A stretch of 64,000 bases of DNA from positions 335,730 to 399,729 of the forward strand of contig JBAMDO010000007.1 of assembly GCA_037074765.1 (NCBI GenBank). Reading direction: 5' to 3'. This DNA is from Mansonella perstans. Its lineage: Eukaryota; Nematoda; Chromadorea; Rhabditida; Onchocercidae. Positions 26,001-37,110 of this stretch are shown here, piece after piece. The stretch's first letter is position 1. The number at the start of each line of letters is the position of its first letter. A program made the translations under genes and the position numbers. The notes under the pieces are model-generated. The model made no database searches. It was not told the DNA's origin and was given only the letters and a program-made list of their open reading frames with translations.

Positions 26001-27388
26001 GAAAATTCAAACTTAAAAATAAAAATTCTTAATTTACAAATATTTTATTTATGTTCGATATCATTCATGTGATTATTGACCAATTTTGAAAATATTTTCG
26101 TGGTTCATTTAAACTGCTTTAACTACATTTTAAATTCTTCCTTTTTCTGCTTCGATTTGCATTCCTGAAACTGGTACTCTCCACGATATGCAGCAAATCC
26201 AAAAATTTCAAATTCATTGAACGATTCATTTGCCAAAAATATATTCGTCGGAATATTAACCCGTAATCAGTACAGGTGCTGACATAACATAATGGTTTGT
26301 ATGCCGAGATCAGGTGCAATCGCACTTAACTAAACTTAATGAATTGAGTTGTAAATACTAGGCTAACAATATGGCTTTGCTGATTTGTAGTCTGGCCTAC
26401 TCTATGCTTTACTGGCTAAATGTAATGGCATAACGCAATATTCTCAAATGTGTTAAGCGCATTTGTTTTGGAATGTTTTAAACGTTTTCATCGATCTTGT
26501 CTGAATTTTCCCAACTTTTTTGTTCAATTATTATATGCGCAATGTACTCGAAAAATATTTGTGCCAATACTTTTCGGCCTCTATTCTCTGATTAATACAA
26601 TATTTGCTATCAATTTTCCAAATCAATTGTATTTGCATTCCGCTTGCTGTTACTGCCTTATTCTAACAAATTAAATCACTTACTAGTATGAGAACAGTTC
26701 AGTCTTGGGTAGATACGCCCCATCCGTCAATAGAAAAAAGATGAAGACTTAAAAATTTGCTTTACTGGTCCCTTATGGATTTCGATGAGAGTTTAATCAG
26801 GCGGAATTCACTGAATTCCAATACATTATTTTTATTTCTCTATTTTTTTTCTACAACTTAAATTCAGTATGCTTAGTATATACATCAATGTGAATGATCA
26901 ACGACAGAGAATGTTGCAATGATAATTAATTGTCGTATTCTCACTTTGTGTAATATCTGTCTAAAAGTAAAATATTTTTAGACTTTTGCCTTACCTTTCC
27001 ACCGATTTTTGCTGCTGTACAACTAACTTCCTTAACCCTTGATATCGAAATTTAAGTTCCAAACGATCCATAACTACTTGATAGTATAATGTTCAGAAAA
27101 GTAAACTTTTGTTTCGATGATTTGAACCGCTTAAAATTGATTTGTAAAAAAGCGAATTTTTTGTATTATGTTTATTTTTCTTCATTTCGTCATTCCAAGT
27201 TTTGATTTAAGTTCCTCGAAATTTAGTTCTAAAGATTGTGAACTCCTTGTTTTGCTGAAATTAGAAGATATATTGATAGATCTTGTTATTACCTACTACA
27301 ATGTTCGAAAAACTTAGATGGCTGACGGTGAATATTATGATCTAACTAGTTGTGCATCCATTTTAAAGAACCTCCAGATGTCGTAATC
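23005..27388. other. gene-poor region
   Basis: Very AT-rich sequence with no convincing gene. The only coding-like stretch is an interrupted minus-strand frame at 26123-26329, described separately. Open frames at 23602-23793 and 26450-26674 on the plus strand lack splice sites and family resemblance. Confidence 0.5.
26123..26329 (-). pseudogene. possible exon or decayed exon with an in-frame TGA
   Basis: After an AG (TTTAG) at 26330-26331 on the minus strand, 69 codons run to a TAG at 26123, broken once by TGA at 26267-26269. The second half reads protein-like and acidic (FLANESFNEFEIFGFAAYR, then EYQFQECKSKQKKEEFKM) and the first half is also plausible (LSAIAPDLGIQTIMLCQ). No family was recognised. 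It may be a pseudogene fragment, a terminal exon with a mis-sequenced base, or a chance frame. No partner exon with matching phase was found. Confidence 0.2.
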
Positions 27389-28292
27389 TTAAATCTTAAA
27401 CCAGTTATCACTGTTGATAAATAATTGTTGATGAAAAGCCATATCTATTAAAAAGAGATAAAGCGTTTTTATAAACAATTTGTACTGAGAAAAGCCTAAA
27501 GATGGATTTATTTCAGCCGCCATTTCTATAACAGATTCATTTGCAAAGAATTGCAAAGAGATTGAGGTATCAGAAGAAATCTTAGAACGAACACTTGTTA
27601 GTTTTGTTTTTTCAGCAAATCTTTTTATTTTAGGTTTTGATAAAGATATTTTTGTGAACGGAAAGCAGACATTTGAATATTTCGCAAGTAATTCTAATGC
27701 CAAACTACGCTGGAACCCATTTAAAAATAATCCTTACATCTTTTGAAAAAATTGTCCTAGGATCTGTCAAATTTAAATTCAAAGAACAAATTTCGATTCA
27801 TTCTAAAGCCTTGGACTAAACTGAAGCAACTACGCTTTTGAACAACTGACAAATTGTTGTCATTTTTTGTATAATTCATTCTGACCCACCTTACTGATAT
27901 AATCGTAGCTTTGGAAAGATCTCTCGCAATCTTTTCTTGCTATTTATATCATGAGCGTAAACTTTTCATATTGAAAAATATTCACTGAAATATCTTATCG
28001 ATTTCCGACTTTTTTTATCACCAAGTACGCAAAATTGTATAGATCATTACATTTGGTCTGTCTTAAGGACATCTTTATAGCTGTGGGATGATTGGTAAGT
28101 GTCAAAACTCAAAGCTCTGCTCGCTGCATTCGTTTTCGTAGGGATTACTAGCATTAAAGAAAGTAAACGTCGTATAGAAAATTCCGAAGGCTTTGGAGGT
28201 ACCAGTCCATAATCGATTAATAATCCATTCACACTATTTTAATAGCGATCGATTAATATAGAAATTTTGCTGAATACCGGCTTATCCGTCAT
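27389..28292 (-). CDS. unrecognised 160-residue protein
   Basis: A four-exon gene on the minus strand was assembled from phase-compatible pieces: 28292-28278, 28233-28149, 27961-27895, 27704-27389 (stop at 27391-27389). The ATG follows an AG directly, as in many trans-spliced nematode genes. The first intron would be only 44 bases. The predicted protein starts MTDKPCEWIINRLWTG, has a hydrophobic stretch at about residues 16-33 (AFGIFYTTFTFFNAIY), then a basic helix-like segment (INSKKRLREIFPKLRLYHLA) and a lysine-rich region, and ends with a second hydrophobic stretch (LFIKTLYLFLIDM) and NSDNWFKI. No family was recognised. The small first exon and short first intron are the least certain parts; the last two exons are the best supported. 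It is head to head with ncs-1, 341 bp away. An exon further upstream on the minus strand (near 28340-28405) cannot be excluded. Confidence 0.42.
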
Positions 28293-28633
28293 CTGTTGAC
28301 AGCTTTCATTGTGTCCTATGGTTGCAACGAATTGTTGTTAATCATTCCGCAAAACAGTTGTTCCAGTTTTCCCTTTAATTCCTTAAATTCACTTTTCTAT
28401 TGAAAGTCTGAAGTTTTATCCAAAAAGTTATTTCATGTATATCACAATTTGTAACATGCGAAATGAAATATGCCAAAATTTTTCAACTTATTTTTTGTGA
28501 TTCTAGGAATTTCCACTGAATTTCCCACTAATAAAGCGGCAGTTCGCGGGGATTTACAGGAACTCACTTAAATCACAATTTGGTCAATTTTACTGAAGTG
28601 TAATGTGCAAATCGCATGTAATGCTTGTCAACA
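28293..28633. promoter_or_regulatory. shared head-to-head region upstream of ncs-1
   Basis: The 341 bp between the start of the minus-strand unknown gene and the ncs-1 ATG. It would hold the promoters of both. On the minus strand about 26 codons around 28340-28415 also look coding after a TTTCAATAG acceptor, so part may be a further exon of the unknown gene. Confidence 0.4.
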
Positions 28634-31151
28634 ATGGGCAAACCGAATAGTAAACTCAAAAGAGATCAAGTGAAAGCACTTGCCAAGCAAACTTATTGTT
28701 AGTTAATTCTATTTCTATTTATTGGCATCGGTTTGATAATAGTTCTTTTCGGACATGTTTATAGTTTGTTTTAAGTTAAAGATATCTTTAGCTAATCATT
28801 TTCGTATTATCTGTTAAAAAAGATAATCTACACCAAGAGAAAAAACTCATCATTAAAAGTATTTCTTGCTTTTCAGTTACCGAGAAGGAAATCAAACAAT
28901 GGCAAGTCTAGGCTTTTAAACATTGTCGCATTCCTTTCCAATTGTCCTTTTAGAAGTCCAGTTATTGTCCGAGTTATCACCATCGATGAATGACTGCGAC
29001 AAAAACTCTAAAAAATACTTTTTTTTGATTTGAACTTCCAACATTACTTCTTATTTAATATTTGTTTTTACCAATTTTTCTCTCTCACGAAGGGAAACTT
29101 TTAATTGAAGATGATAAAATTCAAATTGTGCAATTAACATATAATATTTTCCAGGCACAAAGGATTTGTTCGTGACTGTCCCAGTGGCATGCTCACTGAA
29201 CCTGTTAGTCTTTTGAAAAAAACAAAATTTGTTAATGCATGCTTGTCGATGTAGTCTAGTAAAGATTTGTTCCGGAATGGAAGTTTTTTAATTTTATTTG
29301 GTCATTAATAGTAATGCAAGGTGGTCTATTTCAGAACAGTCGGGAACACTTATTGAGATTAAAAAAATGGAAATATATGTAAATTTAAAACTTTAACACT
29401 ACTGATAGATTGTTCTTTGTAAAAATATTTCGACATTCCTATTTCGCATTGCTAATTCTAACCGCGAATCGCCAATGCATCTCAATAGTCCTTAATATAT
29501 ACAGTTGGCAAGACATTTTAACAAAGTAATAGCAGTTTAAATTTCAGGGTTTCCAAAAAATATACAAGCAATTTTTTCCACAAGGTGATCCATCCGACTT
29601 TGCATCATTTGTTTTTAAAGTTTTTGATGAAAACATGGTAAATTTTTTTTTTTTTGAGATTAACACTGAAATACGAAATGTCTACATTAAATGAATATCA
29701 AAAAGATTTGTTAAGTATTTAGTGCCAATAATAATTCTGTTGTAGAATGAAAAAATTTGATGAGTTTTTTTATCTGCACTCATTATTCATTTTTCTGTCT
29801 CGAATTTGTGATTAACATTGATAGGTTGAAATAGTTTTTTCAATAAAACTTACTACCACTTGCGTTTTTGACGACGGTTTATACTTTCGGATATATTATC
29901 CATTATTCCGGATAGATTTCTGAAAATTGACTCCTTTGCATTTAAATTAAAAAAAGAATAAATCTTTCAATTGCCTTATGGCGTCTAGCCGACATAAATA
30001 TTATCATTATTTAATGGAGTTATATTATTTTAACTCCAAGTTACTCTAATAATGCAAGTGACTTTTATGTATGAAAGGTGATATTTGGAAACACTTGTGT
30101 TACTCACTTTCATGTATTGAAAATACTTATACTAATTGTTACCACTGATGGAATTTAAAAGAAAATGTTAAATGAAATATCAATTTTGCAGGATGGAGCA
30201 ATTGAATTTCACGAGTTTATTAGAGCTCTATCAATTACATCTAGGGGTAATCTGGACGAAAAATTACACTGTAAGCACTAGTAATAAATTTTGAATTTAA
30301 ACCTACCTTTTTTGTCAAGAGAAAATGAAAGTTTGCATGATAACGTCTAAAAAAGCTCTCAGCAAGAAATTGTTTTGAAGATTTGTCAAAGAATTTTGTG
30401 TAAAATACGCTATCTCGGAAATCGCATTTCTCAGTGCCTTAATTTAAAACTCGATAAGATAAATCGAAGTCAGAAACTGGAATTTACCACTCGAAAAAAT
30501 CTAACGGTCAGACCCGGAACATATGTTTTCTGTTTACAGGGGCTTTCAAATTGTACGATTTAGACAATGATGGCTTTATAACACGAGATGAAATGTTGTC
30601 AATTGTCAGAAGTATTTATAAAATGGTTGGTTCAGCGATTAAATTGTCGAAAGAAGAAAATACTCCTGAAAAAAGAGTGGATCGAATTTTTAAAATGATG
30701 GACAAGGCAGGTTATAATTAGCCGAGTTTTCTTTCAATCGAAATTGAAAATACCATCTCTGTGCATAGCTTCCCTCATTACTATTCATTTAATGACTTTA
30801 TTAAATATTAATTTCTTATACAATTTTCTGAACCCGCCAAAGGATTGCTTTTTAAATCATTATTGCTGTACAAAGGCTTTTTACCAGCAGCACAATTATT
30901 GTTTTTTTGTGTTGGCGAGACAAGACAACAAGCACTTTTTCATTATTTTATTGTTCAAGTAACTTTTAGTGAATTCTTGGAAAATTATCAGTCAACAGAG
31001 CTGATCAAAAGCCAAAGGAAGTTTGCAAAAAACGAATAGATTGTTACAGAACAACGATGCGCAGCTGACATTGGAAGAATTCAAAGAGGGTGCAAAAGCT
31101 GATCCATCTATTGTTCATGCCTTGTCCCTTTATGAAGGATTATCCAGTTGA
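28634..31151 (+). CDS. ncs-1: neuronal calcium sensor 1 (frequenin)
   Basis: NCS-1 is an N-myristoylated EF-hand calcium sensor of neurons that acts in synaptic transmission and behaviour, through partners such as phosphatidylinositol 4-kinase. Exons: 28634-28697, 28877-28901, 29155-29203, 29548-29637, 30192-30270, 30540-30706, 31050-31151; phases close to 191 residues, the family length. MGKPNSKLK gives the myristoylation signal with Gly2. EF-hand 1 is degenerate with the usual Cys-Pro (VRDCPSG). EF2 (about 73-84, DENMDGAIEF), EF3 (109-120, [12 protein letters not shown]) and EF4 (157-168, [12 protein letters not shown]) keep the calcium-binding acidic residues. The C-terminus [11 protein letters not shown] is the NCS-1 signature. 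Introns 2 and 6 appear to start with GC instead of GT (GGCAAGT after 28901, GGCAGGT after 30706); no GT donor keeps the conserved frame at either site. Confidence 0.97.
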
Positions 31152-33470
31152 TGTTAATTTTTGCTGACACAACTAAGCAGTTTGAAGTTTAACTGTTTAA
31201 TTGATTTCTTATTTTTTTTGAAGTTCATATTTTCCTATGTTTGCAGTGTTTACATCATTCAAACCTAAAACAGGATTTAGCCGACAACACTATACTATTC
31301 AAGTATTTTTTTTATGGATCTGAAGTGGTCATTTTATTGGGTTTTTTTTTTTTGTCATTTTTGTGGAAAGATGCTTAGCACTATACTTATTTTCTCAGTA
31401 TATTTGTTGCAAAAACTTATTCGTCTAGAAACACTTGCAGATTCAAATAGCAGTGTAGATTTCCTAAGGTCGGGAAGATTCATACGAGTAATTATTTTGG
31501 CTACACGGTTTATTATTCTAATTGTTCATCTACTGATGTAGTTCAGTGAAGAAATTAGATGATAAATACGTTCATGCGGCCTCTATGTATTAAATCACTT
31601 TTCTTTTGATTTTATCGCAATGAATTTTTTCAGAGTTCCGAAATCTAACAAAGAAAGAGAATTACGGCTATTATTTTGTATTGTCAGGTAAATTCGACAA
31701 TTCCCCATCCAAAATCCATGCTTGGATTTAATTTATCCAATTTCAAGCAATATACCTATCCATCCTCTATTCTCTCCGATTTTTAACTTTAGCACAGCAA
31801 CTTCCAGATTAATCGATCTCAGCCACAATTGAAACTTTTATCGTTTACTTTTCATAGTTATGGGATTTGGTGACCTTTTGCTTTTTCCATTTTTATCTAT
31901 ACCTTCCCTTCCTACTTTTATGGCCTGGAGCAGTAACATTACTAAATATTTATTTCACCGTTAACGCATTCATTCATAACAAGGATAAGTCAATAAGGTT
32001 TTGGCTTTTGTTCTATTGATAAGCATTCTTCAACATTTAAGACTACTTATTGCTATCGGAATTATTGTTTAGTTATTCGTTCACTATCGCATTCAATATT
32101 TCTTGTTGTCCGAAACAGTTCTTCAAAATTTGTGCTTTATTCTTTCATTCCCAGTTTATACTAAAAATCCTGAATTTTGCATTAAATTTATCGTTTTATT
32201 TTGTAAGACAATTAAACTACAGAATGAGTAATCATCATTATCATCATCATCATATTATTCACTTATTGCTTCATTTTGTACAGAGGATGTTTTTTCTCTT
32301 ACTTAATATCTAAATCACATCGCCGCCAAGAAAGTTAAAGCTTTTTCCACTTGAAATTTTTATTTGAAATAAATATCGTGGAGTGAGGATGTTCCCGAGA
32401 GGAATAGGAATAATGCATCGTTAATTTATTTTACATTATATAACAAACTCGAATTACTATATCCACATTACTATAATTACTTACTATAAATTTACTATGT
32501 CCACATTCAGTAAAATAATTATTCTTACAATAAGTGAATTCGTAACAAACAAGAAAAACTTTGAATGAGAAAAATGCTACATTTACTAATCAACAATCTA
32601 ACCTATCTATAATACATTACATCTGTTATGGCGATTTCCTCTCTAATTAATCTCGAAACATGTAATTTAATCAAACTAAGACGAGTTCTAGATCATCCAA
32701 ATTTAAAATTTAATCAGACAGTATTGTCAGATCTCGAGAAATCTGATGGAAGAAAAGGAATAATAATAATATCGTGTATGCACTTGGAATTTGGAATTTT
32801 TTTTTTTTTTGCAGAAAATACTTGTTCAATAGTCTCGCATTGTCATTTATTAAAATGAGCCCAAATTGTCATTTATTATTTTGCAAATATTTTCTGGATG
32901 ATTCCGCACTCGCCAACTGTTTGATAACTATTGCGTTGGTTATGAAACAACAAAATATTTTGTAATTGCAGTGGAACACTAATCATTTATCATTATTATA
33001 TTTCATATTTATTTTCTCTTATTTCATTCCTTTATGTTCTAGATTTATTAAAGAAAGTGGAAGCACAATAATTTATAAATTGCCAATCATCTTTTCCCAT
33101 TTATTAAGTCCCTCATTAAAATTTGTCTGTGAAATGTACGTAATCAGTCCCAAAGTATTATTGCAGATCTATTTTACTGCATATTTAAATTTGAATGTAT
33201 TTGTCAAATAGATTTGACAATATATCAGAGAATTATATCACATTAATAGAAATTCAGTTTAATTTTATGATATGACTATTAATGAATTTCATTGATCTAA
33301 TTCTGTTTATATTAATAATATTCTTGTTGCCATTATAAATAATACTTATTGATTCGTTTTCAAACTTTTAGTAGAGTTCTTCACTTATAAAAGAATCAGT
33401 AAATGAGTTTCATTCTATATTCTGATTGTTCATGTGTATTCCAACTGATCGGAGATTGCAGGAAGGAAGG
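31152..33470. other. intergenic region, ncs-1 to locus 9
   Basis: No supported gene. It contains an ATC/TCA microsatellite at about 32229-32252 and many short plus-strand open frames without splice context or family resemblance. Confidence 0.5.
32229..32252. repeat. ATC-type trinucleotide microsatellite
   Basis: Imperfect run of ATC/TCA units in non-coding DNA downstream of ncs-1. Confidence 0.7.
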
Positions 33471-36027
33471 ATGGATGAAGGAAACGATGGACTGAAATTA
33501 CGTTCACGAAAGTACAAAAAGGCATGTTAGATCAAAAACATATTATCTTAGAGTAATACGACTTAGTAGTAATGTAAAGTTTCATTATCCTCAGTCATTT
33601 AGAAATCGAAGCTTCAAGTAAAAGTGCGATCACTCGAAATTTGATGATCGCAAAGTACTAAAAACAAATTACTTTAAATTATGGTAGAGTTTAAAGGCAA
33701 TCAACCGATAAACGATGATTCTTGGTGTTTAGTAGTTCATTTTAAATTTTGAATTGATAGATGTGCAATTACTATGATCATCATTGGAAAATTTCTTCAC
33801 AGCTGTACAAATAAATTTCGATGTATTGGCTGCATCGTCGTTCCTAGAAAGTAGATGGATAAATAAAAAATGCGATGAAAGATTAGAGAAAATAGTTTGA
33901 GGTCGTTTGAAATTACCAATATTCTTGTTAAAGTGATAGAAAACAGAAATTGCGGCACTTCTACTTTCGACGCTTTTGGATAATCACTGAGATTGCTTTC
34001 TTTTCTTATAGAATGAAAGGAAAAAGCTTAGGAAACGAAAACATCATCGAGACCGAAAACTCGAAGATTCTGAGAATAAAGATGACGCAGTGGTCGTCCG
34101 AGATAAGTAAGAGATCTTATTCAGGAATTGTTTGTTTAGCAAGACTTAGAATTTAATCTCATAAGTAACTATCCAATTACTTGGTGAAATATTTAATTAG
34201 TTGAAACTAATTTCTGATTTTTGTCTATTGTTCAACTTCCATCATCTTTTCAACAACTCTCATGAATTATTCTTTCTGGTAAATACCGATTATCCGTGTA
34301 AAGAACTAGGTTAACCTAGAAAAAATCTCTGTCTGAAGAGATGTTAGCCTACATAGTAAGACTTCATACAATCGTTTTTATTTACCTTGTTTGTTATGTG
34401 TTAGTTTTGTAGAAAAGCAATTTATCGCCGAAAGCATTACGGCTATCACAGAAGCCATAAATGAAGAGGACACCATAGAAGCCAAAAAGATATGATTCGA
34501 ACGAAAGAAGAGATACCGTCATCTTTTTCGTCTACCAAAGCCACCACTGCCGCAGCCATTAACTTCATGTACAGTCACAAAGGCGAAGCAGAAGAAGTAA
34601 AAAGAATCTGGGGAAATGACAAGTACAAATCAAGGCAAGTATTGGACAAGAAAAGATCAATGCTTCCTTATTTTTCCTTCCCAAAACTTCCAGATCTGAA
34701 GTTTGAGTTTTTCCATCATTTCTTATTCATCATCAAAAAATCTCCTTCGATATGTAGGTCGTATTCTTCTGCAGACATAATTTGCCTTCTCTGTTTCTAT
34801 TGTCCGAAATGTTTGCAGTCGAGTTGTCAATTGAAGGCAGCAAGTTCGCCTCCAGCACGTGACAGCCAAAAAGTTGAAGGGAGTGATAGTGCATATCAAG
34901 TAACAATTATGAACAAAACCGAATTGCTACAAGAACTATGCGTCACTCAGTGTATTCGTGACGGTTGCGAGATAAGTCGACTGTCATATACGACATGTTT
35001 TTCGCTCTGCAAGAAACCGAATTTCATTTACTTGCCAAAGCTGAGGTTTGTATTTGTTTATTTTTTTTTTTCAGTTGTTTGTTTATTTCACAGCTGTTCC
35101 ATGAGCTGACGAATGAAAAGTGTTCCACAAATTTTAATAGATTCGAATAAAATTCAAGGCCTCTCTCTCTCTCTTGTGACAAGATTTTATGCAATTTTCA
35201 AAATTTATCTAGAATACAACAAAATACAACAGATTCACGGCGATTAATGATGTGGACTCTGTGCGAAAGAAGTTTGCTCAAAAGAGTTCAACACCTCACG
35301 AAACAACTCCACCCGTTGACATTTGTCGAAACCATTCATTTGATTTGTCAAAAGTTCTTTTTCGTTGAATTCAGTGATTAGAAAGTTTGTCAACCAATGA
35401 ATTGATAAAAATTAAAAAATGATTTTGATGAGCAAAATAAACGAAAAAATTAATCTTCACTATGTTTTTTAACTAAATTATTTTCTAAAAGATGTCAAAA
35501 ATCAGCTTGGATATATCACCAATAACTCGTTTCCAAGGGAAAAAATTCTACGATGGAAACCAAAATAAGGAATTTTATGCGAAATCACAATGAATATTAT
35601 TTAACCCCTCGAAAGCTCTCAAAAATATCTTTAATCTTAAGGTTCATACTATTCACTTATACATTAGCTTACTTAATTCCAAGATTGTGAATTTCGATAT
35701 TTCTTCATCATTCTCTCTCTCGACCTCTTTTTCTCTCTCTCTCTCTCTTCTAAGTTAATGTTTGGAATTTGTTCAAACATTATAAGACAATTTGATATTA
35801 AATAATATGATCAATTTTTCTTATGTATACACAGTATTTTGAGCGAAATACACAGTTATGATACGGATATAAAGGCAATCATAAATGATCTGAAAGAACT
35901 GATTGACAAAAAATTCACAATTTCAGCGATGTTTTACATTAGTAAAGGAGATGAAACATTTAGCAGTCGATCTTTTATCATACGCCATTTGATCGCAAAA
36001 CTTTTTAATCCTCAAGATTTCATTTAA
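33471..36027 (+). CDS. poorly resolved locus encoding a basic, unrecognised protein
   Basis: Exons that look real: 33471-33521 (MDEGNDGLKLRSRKYKK after an AG at 33459-33460, with a GC-type donor), 34012-34106 (NERKKLRKRKHHRDRKLED, very basic, then acidic), an open frame from about 34479 to 35045, and a terminal exon 35835-36027 (DIKAIINDLKELIDKKF, ending NPQDFI). One phase-consistent chain joins 34106 to an AG at 34477-34478 and 35045 to 35835. An internal GC-AG intron (from about 34636 to an AG at 34757-34758) is possible. However, other frames in the same interval also read well: 27 codons ending at 34495 (QFIAESITAITEAINEED), 34967-35045 (STVIYDMFFALQETEFHLL) and an exon at 35213-35368 (RFTAINDVDSVRKKFAQK). 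This means alternative splicing, sequence indels or decay. No family was recognised and function cannot be stated. Confidence 0.35.
35161..35174. repeat. CT microsatellite
   Basis: Seven CT units. A longer CT-rich run lies at about 35711-35750. Both are in a presumed intron of the preceding locus. Confidence 0.8.
35711..35750. repeat. CT-rich microsatellite run
   Basis: Imperfect CT repeats interrupted by GACC and T runs, just upstream of the last exon of locus 9. Confidence 0.75.
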
Positions 36028-37110
36028 TGTAATGACTCCGTGATAATGAAATGAAAATCGGATCATAAAATCAATTTGATTATTAAAATTTTATCAAAGA
36101 ACGAACTTTTTTACCGAATATCAAACTTCATTTTTAATTCTAATGGTGAATGATAGTCTTATTTCTTCTTTATGTGTGTTTTTCATGACGGCAATGAACA
36201 AATAGCAAAGGACAACAAGTTTGAAAAACATTTAATAGAAGATTGAGATTTCATAATTGAAAGGGGAATTTTCTGAATGAGCAAAAAAGATTTGTCGATA
36301 ATAAAGGGTTCATTCTAACTCTCAAAAAAATATTTAGTTTTTCATCAAAAATTGGAATAAATCACGATAAAACTTTGAAAAGGTTAATTTGCTATCAAAG
36401 AAAAATTATTGGAGAAATAAATCGTAGCTGAATAAATGAGAGTTTTTGATTAATTTTACATAACAGCTATAATTGACGGTGCAAATAGCCACTGACAAAT
36501 TCTAGTTTGGTTGTAATCCTCAACCGAAGTATTTATAGTTTTCTGGATAAGTATGTGTAAAATTGATTTCAGCAAATGTTGAGTACTGTTTCCCTACTTG
36601 AAGCTAAAATGTGTACTTATCAAAACAAGTGATCATGCTCCTAACTTTTATACCTTTAACAATGAGAAATGAAAACAAAATCCTTGTTTCTGAATTTTTT
36701 TCATAGGAAATGAAAACATAGTAAAAGTTAGACTGACCTGGAATTAAAACTGGAATCTGAATTCTAATGTCAGGCCGAAAGTTCACAAGAACGTCCAGAA
36801 AAAAATTGGTTGATATCCAGTAAGTATCATTATTTTCACATGATATTCAAATGAAGAGAACATTCAATATGCAAAAAATTGAAGCACTCATGTACGCACG
36901 GCTGACGTAGAATAATAGCATTTAATTCAAAGTAACATTGAAATTAAAAAAATTAAAATTTTTATTTCAAAGCTAGGATAAACAACGTGGGATAATGGGA
37001 GCATGGTTGATGTTTGTTTATTTGTCGTTTATTGACACAACATTTGTTTCCGACAAATCCATACCTACGTGATAATTACATTTGTTTTAACCGCAACACA
37101 CAGTGTTGTA
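36028..37110. other. intergenic region between convergent loci
   Basis: No complete gene. On the minus strand a frame of about 37 codons ends at a GT donor near 36735 and contains NFRPDIRIQIPV, which recalls the NFRPGIVYRI stretch of the neighbouring membrane-protein gene. No acceptor or start was found for it. Confidence 0.4.

Noticed and set aside
34492..35109. A single uninterrupted 205-codon open frame
   Set aside because: It is long for this genome, but part (about 34636-34758) looks intronic and the frame starts inside another coding-like frame. It was kept only as one part of locus 9.
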